Shown: positions 12,765 to 20,147 of the stretch, piece after piece
Numbering within the stretch: position 1 is the first letter of the stretch
How the letters are laid out: each line of letters begins with the position of its first letter
Origin: a virus
Virus record (IMG/VR): IMGVR_UViG_3300025646_000007
Location: 1-35,479 of that record
Reading direction: 5' to 3' (one strand)
Length of the DNA: 35,479 nucleotides
Notes under the pieces: generated by a model
The model's database searches: none
Told to the model about the DNA's origin: nothing
The model's input: only the letters and a program-made list of their open reading frames with translations
Made by a program: the position numbers and the translations under genes

Positions 12765-12792
12765 AGTTGGTGCAACAGGGAGGACTTGCAAG

Positions 12793-13041
12793 ATGAAGAT
12801 ACCCACCGACGAGGCAGGCCGCAAGGCCCATCTCCAGGCTCTGCTCGAGGACTTCGAGGCGATCTACGGCGTGCCGCTTCGAGGCCACCCTCGGCGGCGC
12901 AGCGACAAGATCATGCGCGGGCGCTGGCACTACGTCCGCACGGCTATGCTCGACGGCTTTACCCGGCCCGAGATCACCGAGGCGCTGGGCGTCGATTTTA
13001 CAACCGTCTACAGGCTTTCACGCATCGACGAGATGTGTTAA
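12793..13041 (+). CDS. Small HTH protein, possible DNA-replication accessory
   Basis: An 82-residue protein with GGAGG upstream of ATG 12793. The N-terminal half is a helix (LQALLEDFEAIYGVPL) and a basic loop (RGHPRRRSDKIMRGRWHYV); the C-terminal half is an HTH (FTRPEITEALGVDFTTVYRL). The basic-loop-plus-HTH order is reminiscent of the DnaA DNA-binding domain, but the DnaA signature is not present. Placement before the DUF1376 gene suggests a role in replication control. Confidence 0.68.
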   Translation: MKIPTDEAGRKAHLQALLEDFEAIYGVPLRGHPRRRSDKIMRGRWHYVRTAMLDGFTRPEITEALGVDFTTVYRLSRIDEMC

Positions 13042-13048
13042 AGAAGAC

Positions 13049-13080
13049 GGGCGGGGAGCGCGCCAACGCTCGACCCGCCC
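13049..13080 (+). other. Strong RNA hairpin before the micro-ORF and DUF1376 gene
   Basis: GGGCGGG (13049-13055) pairs with CCCGCCC (13074-13080), with an inner stem AGCG/CGCT (57-60 with 67-70) and a CGCCAA loop. No T-run follows, so it is not a standard terminator. It may stabilise the mRNA end or modulate expression of the downstream replication gene. Confidence 0.5.
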
Positions 13081-13104
13081 AGAGCAGCGATCGGAGGTCG
13101 CCAC

Positions 13105-13155
13105 ATGTCGAAGATATATCACGACCCGTTTGCGCCATGCAAGGTGCCGCGATGA
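13105..13155 (+). CDS. 16-residue leader-type micro-ORF
   Basis: ATG 13105 follows a strong CGGAGG at good spacing and encodes 16 residues (MSKIYHDPFAPCKVPR) whose TGA overlaps the ATG of the DUF1376 gene (ATGA at 13152-13155). The DUF1376 start has no clear site of its own, so this micro-ORF may deliver ribosomes by coupling. A biological role for the peptide itself is doubtful. Confidence 0.4.
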   Translation: MSKIYHDPFAPCKVPR

Positions 13156-14072
13156 GTGGCGGCCCGTTCATAGCCTTCTACCCATCCGACTGGCTGGGCG
13201 GGACGAGGATGCTTAGCGCGCTGGAGACAGGCGTCTACATCACGCTTGTTGCGATGATGTATGAGGCAGAAGGCCCGATCCAGATGCCGCACGATAGGCT
13301 CGCCAGATCCTGCGGAACGACGCTGCCAACGTTCCGAAAGGCGCTCGAGACGCTGATTGAAAACCACAAGATCATCATGCTGGAGGCAGGCCTCTGGAAC
13401 GATAGGGTCGAAAGAGAGCTGAAGAAGCGAGAACAAAAGCGAGAGAGCGCGAAAGTATCAGCGAACCACAGATGGCAAAAAACTGAACAAAAACAAAGCG
13501 AGCATGATGCGAACGCACTGCGACCGCAATACGATGGCAATGCTAACCATAACCATAACCATAGCCAGATAGATACCAATGCTAACGCATTGGACGGCGA
13601 TGCCGTCACGGCTGCACTTTGGGATAGAGGAGTGAGGTTCCTTGTGGCTCACGGCTCGTCTGAGAGGCAGGCTCGGAGCGTCATCGGGAAGTGGCGAAAG
13701 GACGCAGGCGATCAGGAGATCTACGACGCCTTCGCAGCCTGTAAGCGGGAGGGCATCGTCGACCCGATCCCGTGGATCACTGCAAGCCTTGCCAAGCCAA
13801 AAGTTGACCTTCAGAAAATCATGCAGGAGATGATCGATGAACTTACATCAGGCGGACCTGACCAGACGGATGACCGAGTTCCTCAGCAGGAGGACGGCGC
13901 CGAAGACGATCGCTGGCAACGCAGAGGCGCAGAAGGCGGAGATAGCTTCGCTCGTCCGCGCCGTGATGAGGCACGCGCCCCGAGACAACTTGCAGACGTG
14001 GTGGCAGGAGTTCGAGGACGCGCTGCTCGCTCGTATGAAGACGCACGGCTGGCCGATCCAGAGCGAAATTGA
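13152..14072 (+). CDS. DUF1376 replication-initiator-like protein
   Basis: A 306-residue frame. The N-terminal ~90 residues are a DUF1376 winged-helix domain (FIAFYPSDWLGGTRMLSALE, LARSCGTTLPTFRKALETLI). An Arg/Lys/Glu helix and an Asn/His-rich linker (NHNHNHSQIDTNAN) follow, then a second domain (LVAHGSSERQARSVIGKW). DUF1376 proteins lie where phages encode replication initiators and are thought to bind the origin. The last 79 residues overlap the next gene by 236 bases and look out of phase, so the functional protein probably ends near residue 228. An AT-rich repeat zone inside the linker-coding part is a possible origin. Confidence 0.82.
   Translation: MSGGPFIAFYPSDWLGGTRMLSALETGVYITLVAMMYEAEGPIQMPHDRLARSCGTTLPTFRKALETLIENHKIIMLEAGLWNDRVERELKKREQKRESAKVSANHRWQKTEQKQSEHDANALRPQYDGNANHNHNHSQIDTNANALDGDAVTAALWDRGVRFLVAHGSSERQARSVIGKWRKDAGDQEIYDAFAACKREGIVDPIPWITASLAKPKVDLQKIMQEMIDELTSGGPDQTDDRVPQQEDGAEDDRWQRRGAEGGDSFARPRRDEARAPRQLADVVAGVRGRAARSYEDARLADPERN
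13539..13593. other. Candidate replication origin inside the DUF1376 gene
   Basis: The segment holds AATGCTAAC twice (13539-13547 and 13578-13586), three tandem hexamers CCATAA/CCATAA/CCATAG (13547-13564), and a perfect inverted repeat CCAATGC-TAAC-GCATTGG (13576-13593). An A-rich stretch lies just upstream (13479-13498). Short repeats plus AT-rich DNA within an initiator gene parallel the lambda origin inside gene O. This is inference by analogy. Confidence 0.4.
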
Positions 14073-14403
14073 CGCAGCCGCGAAAGCGATCCGTCGCGAA
14101 GGCACCTCTAATCCGCTTCGCAACCTCGACCTCGCTACCGACTATGCTAGGACGCATGGCAAGCCGCTGCCGTGGGCGAACACGCCCGAATACACCTACC
14201 ACCTGACGCAGATGGGCGTTCTTGGCTCGCTTCGAGAGGCGCGGTTTAAGGGCTTCGCTCTCAACCCCGAGCAGAACCGCATCGCGATAGATCAGCCCAT
14301 CGGCGACGAGGAGTTCGAGCATCACTGCGAGGTCATGGCTCGGCTTCGCGGCGTGGACATCTTCGATGTTCGCATGACCGAAGCCAAGATGCTGGGGAGA
14401 TAA
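13837..14403 (+). CDS. Conserved hypothetical, replication region
   Basis: A 188-residue protein whose first 236 bases overlap the DUF1376 frame; codon use shows this is the real frame there. Its predicted structure is mostly helical (EIASLVRAVMRHAPRDNLQT, EFEDALLARMKTHGWP), with an internal AAAKAIRREG and a C-terminal ARFKGFALNPEQNR segment. No enzyme motif or Walker box is visible, so it is not a helicase loader of the DnaC type. Its position suggests a partner of the DUF1376 protein. Confidence 0.7.
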   Translation: MNLHQADLTRRMTEFLSRRTAPKTIAGNAEAQKAEIASLVRAVMRHAPRDNLQTWWQEFEDALLARMKTHGWPIQSEIDAAAKAIRREGTSNPLRNLDLATDYARTHGKPLPWANTPEYTYHLTQMGVLGSLREARFKGFALNPEQNRIAIDQPIGDEEFEHHCEVMARLRGVDIFDVRMTEAKMLGR

Positions 14404-14404
14404 G

Positions 14405-14776
14405 ATGCTCGCCTTCATCTCATCGCCCTACTCCCACCCGGATGGAACGACGCAGGACGCCCGCGCGCTCGCTGCTGGTGACTTCGCCGCATGGCTCTGG
14501 CGCAAGGGCATCATCATGCCCATCTCCCCGATCGCCCACTGGCACGAGATCGGGCAGCGCAACCACCTCCCCGGAAACGCGATGGCATGGCTTGAGTGGA
14601 ACAAGACTGTCCTCAAGAAGTCGGACATGCTATATGTGCTTTGCCTCCCTGGCTGGCGCGATAGTCAAGGTGTAGCCTACGAGATACAATGGAGCATCGA
14701 TGCCGAGATCCCGATCTTCTACGCAGTCCCCAGCGGAGCCACCTACGATGTCAGTATCCATCCCCCTGGCGTTTGA
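14405..14776 (+). CDS. DUF1937 nucleoside deoxyribosyltransferase-like protein
   Basis: A 123-residue protein with the DUF1937 layout: FISSPYSHPDG at the start, a helix (DARALAAGDFAAWLWRKG), PISPIAHWHEIG, then SDMLYVLCLPGWRDSQGVAYEI with the Asp/Glu pattern of the nucleoside 2-deoxyribosyltransferase fold. The family is expected to act on the N-glycosidic bond of (deoxy)nucleosides, but substrates are untested. It begins the cassette that continues with ParB-like and two methyltransferase genes, and overlaps the ParB-like gene by 29 bases. Confidence 0.82.
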   Translation: MLAFISSPYSHPDGTTQDARALAAGDFAAWLWRKGIIMPISPIAHWHEIGQRNHLPGNAMAWLEWNKTVLKKSDMLYVLCLPGWRDSQGVAYEIQWSIDAEIPIFYAVPSGATYDVSIHPPGV

Positions 14777-15257
14777 GACGTGGCCGATCGATCGCCTGAT
14801 CGAATACGCGCGCAACCCGCGCAAGAACGACCACGCCGTGGATCGCGTCGCAGCGGCCATCCGCGAGTTCGGATTTCGCGTGCCCATTGTAGCCAAGAGC
14901 GACGGGCTGGTGGTCGACGGGCATCTGCGCCTCAAGGCAGCGAAGAAGCTGGGCCTTGCCGAGGTGCCGGTGATCCTCGCCGACGACATGACCGACGCGC
15001 AGGTCAAGGCCTTTCGCCTCTCGGTGAACAAGACCGCAGAACTCGCCGAGTGGGACGACGAGTTGCTCGCCCTCGAGTTTGACGACCTCCGCCAGATGGG
15101 CTTCGACCTCGACGTGATAGGCTTCGACGCAGACGAGATCGCGTTGCTTCAGAATGGGCCTGCGAGTGAGATAGATGCGCCAGAGGATTTCAAGGAAGCA
15201 GACGAGTCAGACCTTACACACACGTGCCCAAAATGCGGGTTTGAGTTTGATGACTAG
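14748..15257 (+). CDS. ParB-like nuclease-domain protein with zinc knuckle
   Basis: A 169-residue protein. Residues 10-100 are a ParB/sulfiredoxin domain: YARNPRKNDHAVDRVAAAIR, GFRVPIVAKSDGLVVDGHLR, AAKKLGLAEVPVILADD. The end CPKCGFEF is a CxxC zinc knuckle or half of one. In many phages this domain is fused to, or sits beside, DNA methyltransferases; here it overlaps the cytosine methyltransferase by eight bases. The DGHLR motif matches the family's nucleotide-binding GHRR-type box. It may assist modification or have nuclease/CTPase-type activity, but this is untested. Confidence 0.82.
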   Translation: MSVSIPLAFETWPIDRLIEYARNPRKNDHAVDRVAAAIREFGFRVPIVAKSDGLVVDGHLRLKAAKKLGLAEVPVILADDMTDAQVKAFRLSVNKTAELAEWDDELLALEFDDLRQMGFDLDVIGFDADEIALLQNGPASEIDAPEDFKEADESDLTHTCPKCGFEFDD

Positions 15258-16323
15258 CTACTCGATCCCGAGCGTTGTATCGCTTCGCGAGCAGACGGAG
15301 AACGGCAACCACAAGTTTGAAGTCGTGTCGCTTTTTGCGGGGGGCGGTGGATCTTCGACAGGCTATAGAATGGCCGGCGGAAAGGTCCTTGCTGTTAACG
15401 AGTTTATTTCGGAAGCCGTTAAAACCTACGCTGCAAACTGGCCCACAACTAAGATCTTGCCCGGCGACATCCGAAAACTATCCGGGCAAGAGATCCTCGA
15501 TCTCATTGGCAAAAAACAAGGCGAACTCGACATCCTAGACGGCTCTCCTCCGTGCTCTGCGTTCTCGACAGCCGGCAGTCGAGAGAAGGGATGGGGCAAG
15601 TCGAAGAAATACTCCGATGCATCACAAGAGAACGTCGAGGATCTTTTTTTCGAATATATTCGAATCTTACGAGATCTGATGCCGAAAGTCTTCGTCGCTG
15701 AAAACGTCAGCGGCTTGGCTAAAGGCGTCGCCAAGGGGTATCTTAACCAAATCCTGCGAGATCTTCGAGCGTCGGGCTATTGCGTCGAGTGTAAGGTGCT
15801 AGATGCTCAGTGGCTAGGTGTTCCGCAGAAGCGGGCGCGGACGATCTTCGTTGGTATACGCTCCGACCTATGGAAGGCAAATATGACAAAAAAGCTGCAT
15901 CCCAAGCCAAGCGATAGCAGGCCAACGTTAGAACAAGCGTTTGCGGATCTTATTATGACGCAACAAGATAAAGCAGAAAGCAACATTGAAAAATATTCAA
16001 TATTTAAATTGCTTAAAAACTTAAAACCAGGAGAGCAACATAAAAAAAGATTTAATCTTGTTAAATCAAGACGAGATAGTGTCGCAAACTGTATTACTGC
16101 AACATGCGGAAATCCTGGCGCTGCAAAGGTATGTCATTGGGATAATCGAGCGTTTACGGTTTCAGAAATTAAACGAATTATGTCTGTGCCAGATGATTAT
16201 ATTTTAACAGGTAGCTATCAACAAAGAGTTGAACGTCTTGGAAGAATGGTCGCACCCTTCATGATGAAGGCTGTAGCTGAAAACATACTCGCGTTAGGAG
16301 TTCTAAATGCAGATGCCAGATGA
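15250..16323 (+). CDS. C5-cytosine DNA methyltransferase
   Basis: A 357-residue protein with the ordered motifs of m5C methyltransferases: I (SLFAGGGGSSTGY, residues 27-39), IV (SPPCSAFSTAG, catalytic C102), VI (ENV, 151-153), VIII (QKRAR, 193-197), a target-recognition region about 205-285, IX (RRDSVANCITA) and X (GRMVAPFMMKAVAENI). It transfers methyl from SAM to cytosine in DNA, probably to protect phage DNA from restriction. ATG 15250 overlaps the ParB-like stop. Bases from about 15940 to 16250 are very AT-rich (31 G/C in 120 bases at 15961-16080), unlike the neighbours, suggesting recent transfer. Confidence 0.93.
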   Translation: MTSYSIPSVVSLREQTENGNHKFEVVSLFAGGGGSSTGYRMAGGKVLAVNEFISEAVKTYAANWPTTKILPGDIRKLSGQEILDLIGKKQGELDILDGSPPCSAFSTAGSREKGWGKSKKYSDASQENVEDLFFEYIRILRDLMPKVFVAENVSGLAKGVAKGYLNQILRDLRASGYCVECKVLDAQWLGVPQKRARTIFVGIRSDLWKANMTKKLHPKPSDSRPTLEQAFADLIMTQQDKAESNIEKYSIFKLLKNLKPGEQHKKRFNLVKSRRDSVANCITATCGNPGAAKVCHWDNRAFTVSEIKRIMSVPDDYILTGSYQQRVERLGRMVAPFMMKAVAENILALGVLNADAR

Positions 16324-16966
16324 AGGTCGATGGACCTTTCAAAGCAGGGACGTAGCAAGCGGGTTTGACAACCATGTGCGCGAGCAGCTTCCTTGGTATG
16401 ATCTCGCGACGAGCGCGGTCGAACATATCGCCCGTCACTACATCCCCGAGCGTGGCCTAGTCTACGACATAGGAGCGTCGACAGGTAACGTAGGGCGAGC
16501 GATCGCGCCTATACTCGAAGCAAGATCGGCGCGATTGATCGCCGTCGAGAAGGCGCCAGAGATGGCAGAGAAATACCAAGCGCCGGGCGAGATCGTCATT
16601 CGTGACGCAACGAGTATCGACTTCGAGCCGTTCGACTTTGGGGTGTTGTTCCTGAGCACAATATTCATGCCGCCACATGTCAGGGGGCAGTTTCTATCTC
16701 GGTTTGTCGACGCTCTAAGGCCGGGGGGCGCAGTGGTCATGGTCGAGCGTATGCAGGCAGGATCTGGCTACACATCGACGATCATGGCAAGGCTTACCTT
16801 GGCGAACAAGCTAAGAGCAGGAGCGACGCCAGAGGATGTGGTGGCAAAAGAACTAAGCCTAAGCGGGGTGCAACGACCACTCGCCGCGGCAGAGTTGCCA
16901 GACGGAGCAATAGAGTTCTTTCGAGTAGGTGACTTTGCGGGGTGGATCGTTGAGGCTAAGATGTAA
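16307..16966 (+). CDS. Class I SAM-dependent methyltransferase (CmoA-like family)
   Basis: A 219-residue protein with AGGAG ahead of ATG 16307, overlapping the C5-methyltransferase stop by 17 bases. SAM-binding motif I is VYDIGASTGNVG (52-63) with the acidic E81 after the second strand. The opening GFDNHVREQLPWYDL and the late KELSLSGVQRPL and FRVGDFAGW resemble the CmoA-like group. CmoA makes carboxy-SAM for tRNA wobble modification; in the phage the substrate could be nucleotide, DNA or tRNA. Codon use returns to the genome norm. It closes the modification cassette. Confidence 0.8.
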   Translation: MQMPDEGRWTFQSRDVASGFDNHVREQLPWYDLATSAVEHIARHYIPERGLVYDIGASTGNVGRAIAPILEARSARLIAVEKAPEMAEKYQAPGEIVIRDATSIDFEPFDFGVLFLSTIFMPPHVRGQFLSRFVDALRPGGAVVMVERMQAGSGYTSTIMARLTLANKLRAGATPEDVVAKELSLSGVQRPLAAAELPDGAIEFFRVGDFAGWIVEAKM

Positions 16967-17008
16967 CCTATATGTAGATCGAGCAGTGGAACACCGAGAG
17001 GCAGCACC

Positions 17009-17446
17009 ATGGCAACCCGCGTCCTGACCGACGACGAGCGCGTCCAGCTTGAGGCGCTCGCTCAGTATCTCACGCAAGACCAGATCGCCGATTATCTCGG
17101 CATCAGCCGGCCTACGCTCGCCGCGATCTTCGAGCGCGACGAGGAAGCCGGTTTGCGGTATAAAAAGGGGAAGGCGCGAGCGATCGGTGTCATCGCATCG
17201 AACCTGATGAACAAGGCGCGCGACGGCGACATCGCGTGCATGATCTTCTTCCTCAAGACGCAGGCAGGCTGGCGCGAGACCAACCGCCACGAGATCACCG
17301 GCGCAGACGGCGGTGCGATCAAGATCACCCAGGAGATAACCGATGATCTTCGACAAGCACTTGATGCTCTCGCTGCAAAAATCTCCGGCAGCGATCGCGA
17401 GGACGAAGTGGCTTTCGCAAGCCCGATCCAACCAGATAACCCCTAA
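17009..17446 (+). CDS. Terminase small subunit-like protein
   Basis: A 145-residue protein directly before the large terminase. The N-terminal HTH (LTQDQIADYLGISRPTLAAI) would recognise the packaging site, and the central MIFFLKTQAGWRETNRHE is typical of small terminases. Its last third overlaps the large-subunit gene by 104 bases. It recruits the large subunit to phage DNA. cos or pac mode cannot be told from the sequence. Confidence 0.85.
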   Translation: MATRVLTDDERVQLEALAQYLTQDQIADYLGISRPTLAAIFERDEEAGLRYKKGKARAIGVIASNLMNKARDGDIACMIFFLKTQAGWRETNRHEITGADGGAIKITQEITDDLRQALDALAAKISGSDREDEVAFASPIQPDNP

Positions 17447-18581
17447 GGGCGACTGGCGCGCGTGGCTCGTCCTCGCAGGGCGTGGCTTTGGCAAGACCCG
17501 CACAGGCGCTGAGGATGTCGCTTGGTATGCCGCGTGTAACCCAGGCCATCAAATCGCCGTCGTGGCGCCGACGTTCAACGACGTGCGCGGCACATGCTTC
17601 GAGGGCGTCTCAGGGCTGATGGCCTGCATCCCGCATGAGAGCATCGCTGAATACAACCGCAGCCGGCAGGAGATCCGGCTCGCCAACGGCGCGCTGATCC
17701 GCGGCTTCTCCGCAGACACGCCTGATCGTCTGCGCGGGCCGCAGTTCCATCGAGCGTGGTGCGACGAATTGGCAGCCTGGACCTATCCCGAGGCGTTCGA
17801 TCAACTAGCGTTCGGGCTTCGCCTCGGCGAGAACCCGCAGCTTGTGGCGACGACGACGCCTCGCCCGACGAAGGTGATCCGTGACTTGCTCAATGGCCTC
17901 GGCACGATTGTCACGCGCGGTTCGACATTCGACAACGCGGCCAACCTGGCGCCGACCGCGCTCGCTGCTCTGCGCGACAAATACGAGGGCACCCGCCTCG
18001 GCCGGCAGGAGTTGTTCGCCGAGATCCTCGAGGACATCGACGGCGCGATTTGGACGCGCGAGATGATCCTGCGCGGGCAAGCGCCGCAGATGCAGCGGAT
18101 CGTCGTTGGTGTCGATCCGTCAGGCGGCGGCGACGAGATCGGCATCGTCGTAGCAGGCAAGGGCATCGATGGGCGCTTCTACATCCTCGAGGATGCGTCG
18201 TGCAGCCTCGGCCCGGCTGGCTGGGGCCGGATGGTCATCGAGCGCTACCACCACCACAAGGCCGACAAGATCGTGGCCGAGCGCAACTTCGGCGGGGACA
18301 TGGTCGAGAGCATCATCAAGACCTCGGATCGCTTCGCCAACGTCGAGATGGTCACCGCATCGAAGGGCAAGGCAGTCCGCGCCGAGCCGATCGCCGCTCT
18401 CTACGAGCAGGGCCGAGTGACGCACGCAGCGCAGATGCCGCGGCTTGAGGATCAGATGATGCAGATGACGGCGCAGGGCTTCATGGGCGACGGATCGCCC
18501 GACCGGCTCGATGCGATGGTCTGGGCCTTGACGGATCTTGCCTTCTCGACCACTGGCCGGCCTAACATCCGCGCCCTATAG
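17343..18581 (+). CDS. terL: Terminase large subunit
   Basis: A 412-residue packaging motor. The ATPase has Walker A GRGFGKT (46-52) after GDWRAWLVLA, and Walker B with D141-E142 (AWCDELAAW). The RNase-H-like nuclease has GVDPSGGGDEIGI (D258), AERNFGG (E313) and SPDRLDA (D390). The sequence resembles terminases of gene-transfer-agent and HK97-like phages of Alphaproteobacteria. ATG 17343 has AGGAG at good spacing, so the 104-base overlap with the small subunit is likely real. Confidence 0.95.
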   Translation: MIFDKHLMLSLQKSPAAIARTKWLSQARSNQITPKGDWRAWLVLAGRGFGKTRTGAEDVAWYAACNPGHQIAVVAPTFNDVRGTCFEGVSGLMACIPHESIAEYNRSRQEIRLANGALIRGFSADTPDRLRGPQFHRAWCDELAAWTYPEAFDQLAFGLRLGENPQLVATTTPRPTKVIRDLLNGLGTIVTRGSTFDNAANLAPTALAALRDKYEGTRLGRQELFAEILEDIDGAIWTREMILRGQAPQMQRIVVGVDPSGGGDEIGIVVAGKGIDGRFYILEDASCSLGPAGWGRMVIERYHHHKADKIVAERNFGGDMVESIIKTSDRFANVEMVTASKGKAVRAEPIAALYEQGRVTHAAQMPRLEDQMMQMTAQGFMGDGSPDRLDAMVWALTDLAFSTTGRPNIRAL

Positions 18582-18597
18582 CACGAGGGGGCGTGAT

Positions 18598-18642
18598 ATG
18601 CTACTTTGCCTCAGCGCAGTCTTGCAAGGACGCTTGCGATGA
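18598..18642 (+). CDS. 14-residue leader-type micro-ORF before portal
   Basis: ATG 18598, with GAGGGGG upstream, encodes MLLCLSAVLQGRLR and stops in an ATGA overlap with the portal start at 18639. Like the micro-ORF at 13105, it may only serve to load ribosomes on the downstream gene. AAGGA before the portal ATG also exists, so this is weakly supported. Confidence 0.25.
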   Translation: MLLCLSAVLQGRLR

Positions 18643-20147
18643 TCTTCTCCCGCCTATTCCGGCGCGACGCCGTGAAGGAAAGCGCCGTAGGTGGCGCGCT
18701 TGTGATGAACCCAGGCCAAGCCGCTTGGTCTGATCGCGACTACAAGCAATTCGCCGACGAAGCCTATCGCAAGAACGTGATCGCGTTTCAGGCGATCAAC
18801 AAGATCGCGGACGCCGTGGCTTCGATCCGCTGGACGATCTTCCGCGGCGAAACGGAGTTGATCGAGCATCCGCTGCTGCAACTGATCGAGAACCCCAACC
18901 CGATGCAGTCGGGCGCCAGCTACATGCGGGCCAAGGTGTCCTATCTCCTGATCGCCGGGAACGGCTACGAGGAGCGGGTCGTCGTCGGTGGGCAGCCGCG
19001 CGAACTCTACCAGCTTCGCCCTGACCGCATGAAGGTGATCCCCGGCCCGTCGGGCTATCCGCAGTCCTACATCTACACCGCGAATAACCAGAAGGTGACG
19101 TTCCCCGTCGATCCGCAGACGCTCGACAGCGACGTGCGCCACCTGAAGATGTTCAACCCGAGCCACGACTGGTATGGCCTCAGCCCGGTCGAGGCGGCGT
19201 CCTACGCAATCGACCAGCACAACGAGGCGATGGCGTGGATGCAGGCGCTCTTGCAGAACTCCGCGCGGCCATCCGGGGCATTGACCACCAAAGACGGGCA
19301 GGAGTTGTCGAGCGACAACTTCAACCGGCTCAAGGCGCAGATCGAGGAGCAGTATGCCGGCGCCCGCAACGCCGGTCGTCCGATGCTGCTCGAGGGCGGC
19401 CTAAGCTGGGAGCAGATGGGCCTCTCGCCTGCCGACATGGGCGTCATCGAGGCGAAGTCCTCCTCGGCTCGCGACATCGCGCTCGCGTTCGGCGTGCCTC
19501 CTCAGCTTCTCGGCATCCCCGGCGACAACACCTACTCCAACTATCAAGAGGCACGCCTAGCCTTCTGGGAGGACACGATCGTCCCACTCGTGGACATGAT
19601 CGCGGGCGACTGGAACGCATGGCTTGGCGAGTCCTTTGGCGTCGAACTGCGCCCGGACATGGACCAGGTGCCGGCGATCGTCGACAAGCGCATGGCGCTC
19701 TGGCAGATGGCTGACGCTTCGAAGGATCTGACGATCAACGAGCGCCGCGCCATGAAGGGCTACGAGCCGACCGATGGCGGCGATGTGCTGCTCGTGCCGT
19801 CCACCGAGATCAGCCTGAGCATGGCGGGCATGGGCTTCGAGGGCGACATCTCGTCGCCAACTGATGCGGGCGTGCCGACAGCGGGGGCCGATGTGCAAGA
19901 GACGGCGCTCAACGGCGCGCAGCTATCGTCGCTCCAGCAGATCATCCAAGCCGTCGCCGACGGCATGTTGCCGGCCGAGAGCGCGATCGGCCTCATCATG
20001 GTCGGCTTCCCGAGGCTCGACCGGGCCACTGTCGAGCGCCTGGTCCGCCCGGCCTCTTCCTTCACGCCTAGCGGAACATCGCAAGACATGAAGGCGCTGG
20101 CCTATGGCTTGGAGGCGGCCAATGGCAAGACGCCTGCTCGATCGTAA
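18639..20147 (+). CDS. Portal protein (HK97 family)
   Basis: A 502-residue protein forming the dodecameric ring at the packaging vertex. HK97-type portal landmarks: YRKNVIAFQAINKIADAVAS near the N-terminus, LLQLIENPNPMQSGASYM, GYEERVVVGGQPRELYQLRP, HDWYGLSPVEAA, LQNSARPSGAL, FGVPPQLLGIPGDNTYSNY and ARLAFWEDTIVPL. The C-terminal ~100 residues are variable. ATG 18639 is chosen over an upstream TTG because of AAGGA and homologous starts. It overlaps the next gene by 26 bases. Confidence 0.94.
   Translation: MIFSRLFRRDAVKESAVGGALVMNPGQAAWSDRDYKQFADEAYRKNVIAFQAINKIADAVASIRWTIFRGETELIEHPLLQLIENPNPMQSGASYMRAKVSYLLIAGNGYEERVVVGGQPRELYQLRPDRMKVIPGPSGYPQSYIYTANNQKVTFPVDPQTLDSDVRHLKMFNPSHDWYGLSPVEAASYAIDQHNEAMAWMQALLQNSARPSGALTTKDGQELSSDNFNRLKAQIEEQYAGARNAGRPMLLEGGLSWEQMGLSPADMGVIEAKSSSARDIALAFGVPPQLLGIPGDNTYSNYQEARLAFWEDTIVPLVDMIAGDWNAWLGESFGVELRPDMDQVPAIVDKRMALWQMADASKDLTINERRAMKGYEPTDGGDVLLVPSTEISLSMAGMGFEGDISSPTDAGVPTAGADVQETALNGAQLSSLQQIIQAVADGMLPAESAIGLIMVGFPRLDRATVERLVRPASSFTPSGTSQDMKALAYGLEAANGKTPARS

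Noticed and set aside
12793-13041. DnaA or DnaA-like initiator
   Set aside because: Only a general basic loop plus HTH is visible. The DnaA signature and ATPase domain are absent, so it is listed only as a small HTH protein.
16945-16980. Possible promoter before the terminase genes (TTGAGG with TATGTA)
   Set aside because: The spacer is only 15 bases and both hexamers are poor; the support is too weak to list as a feature.
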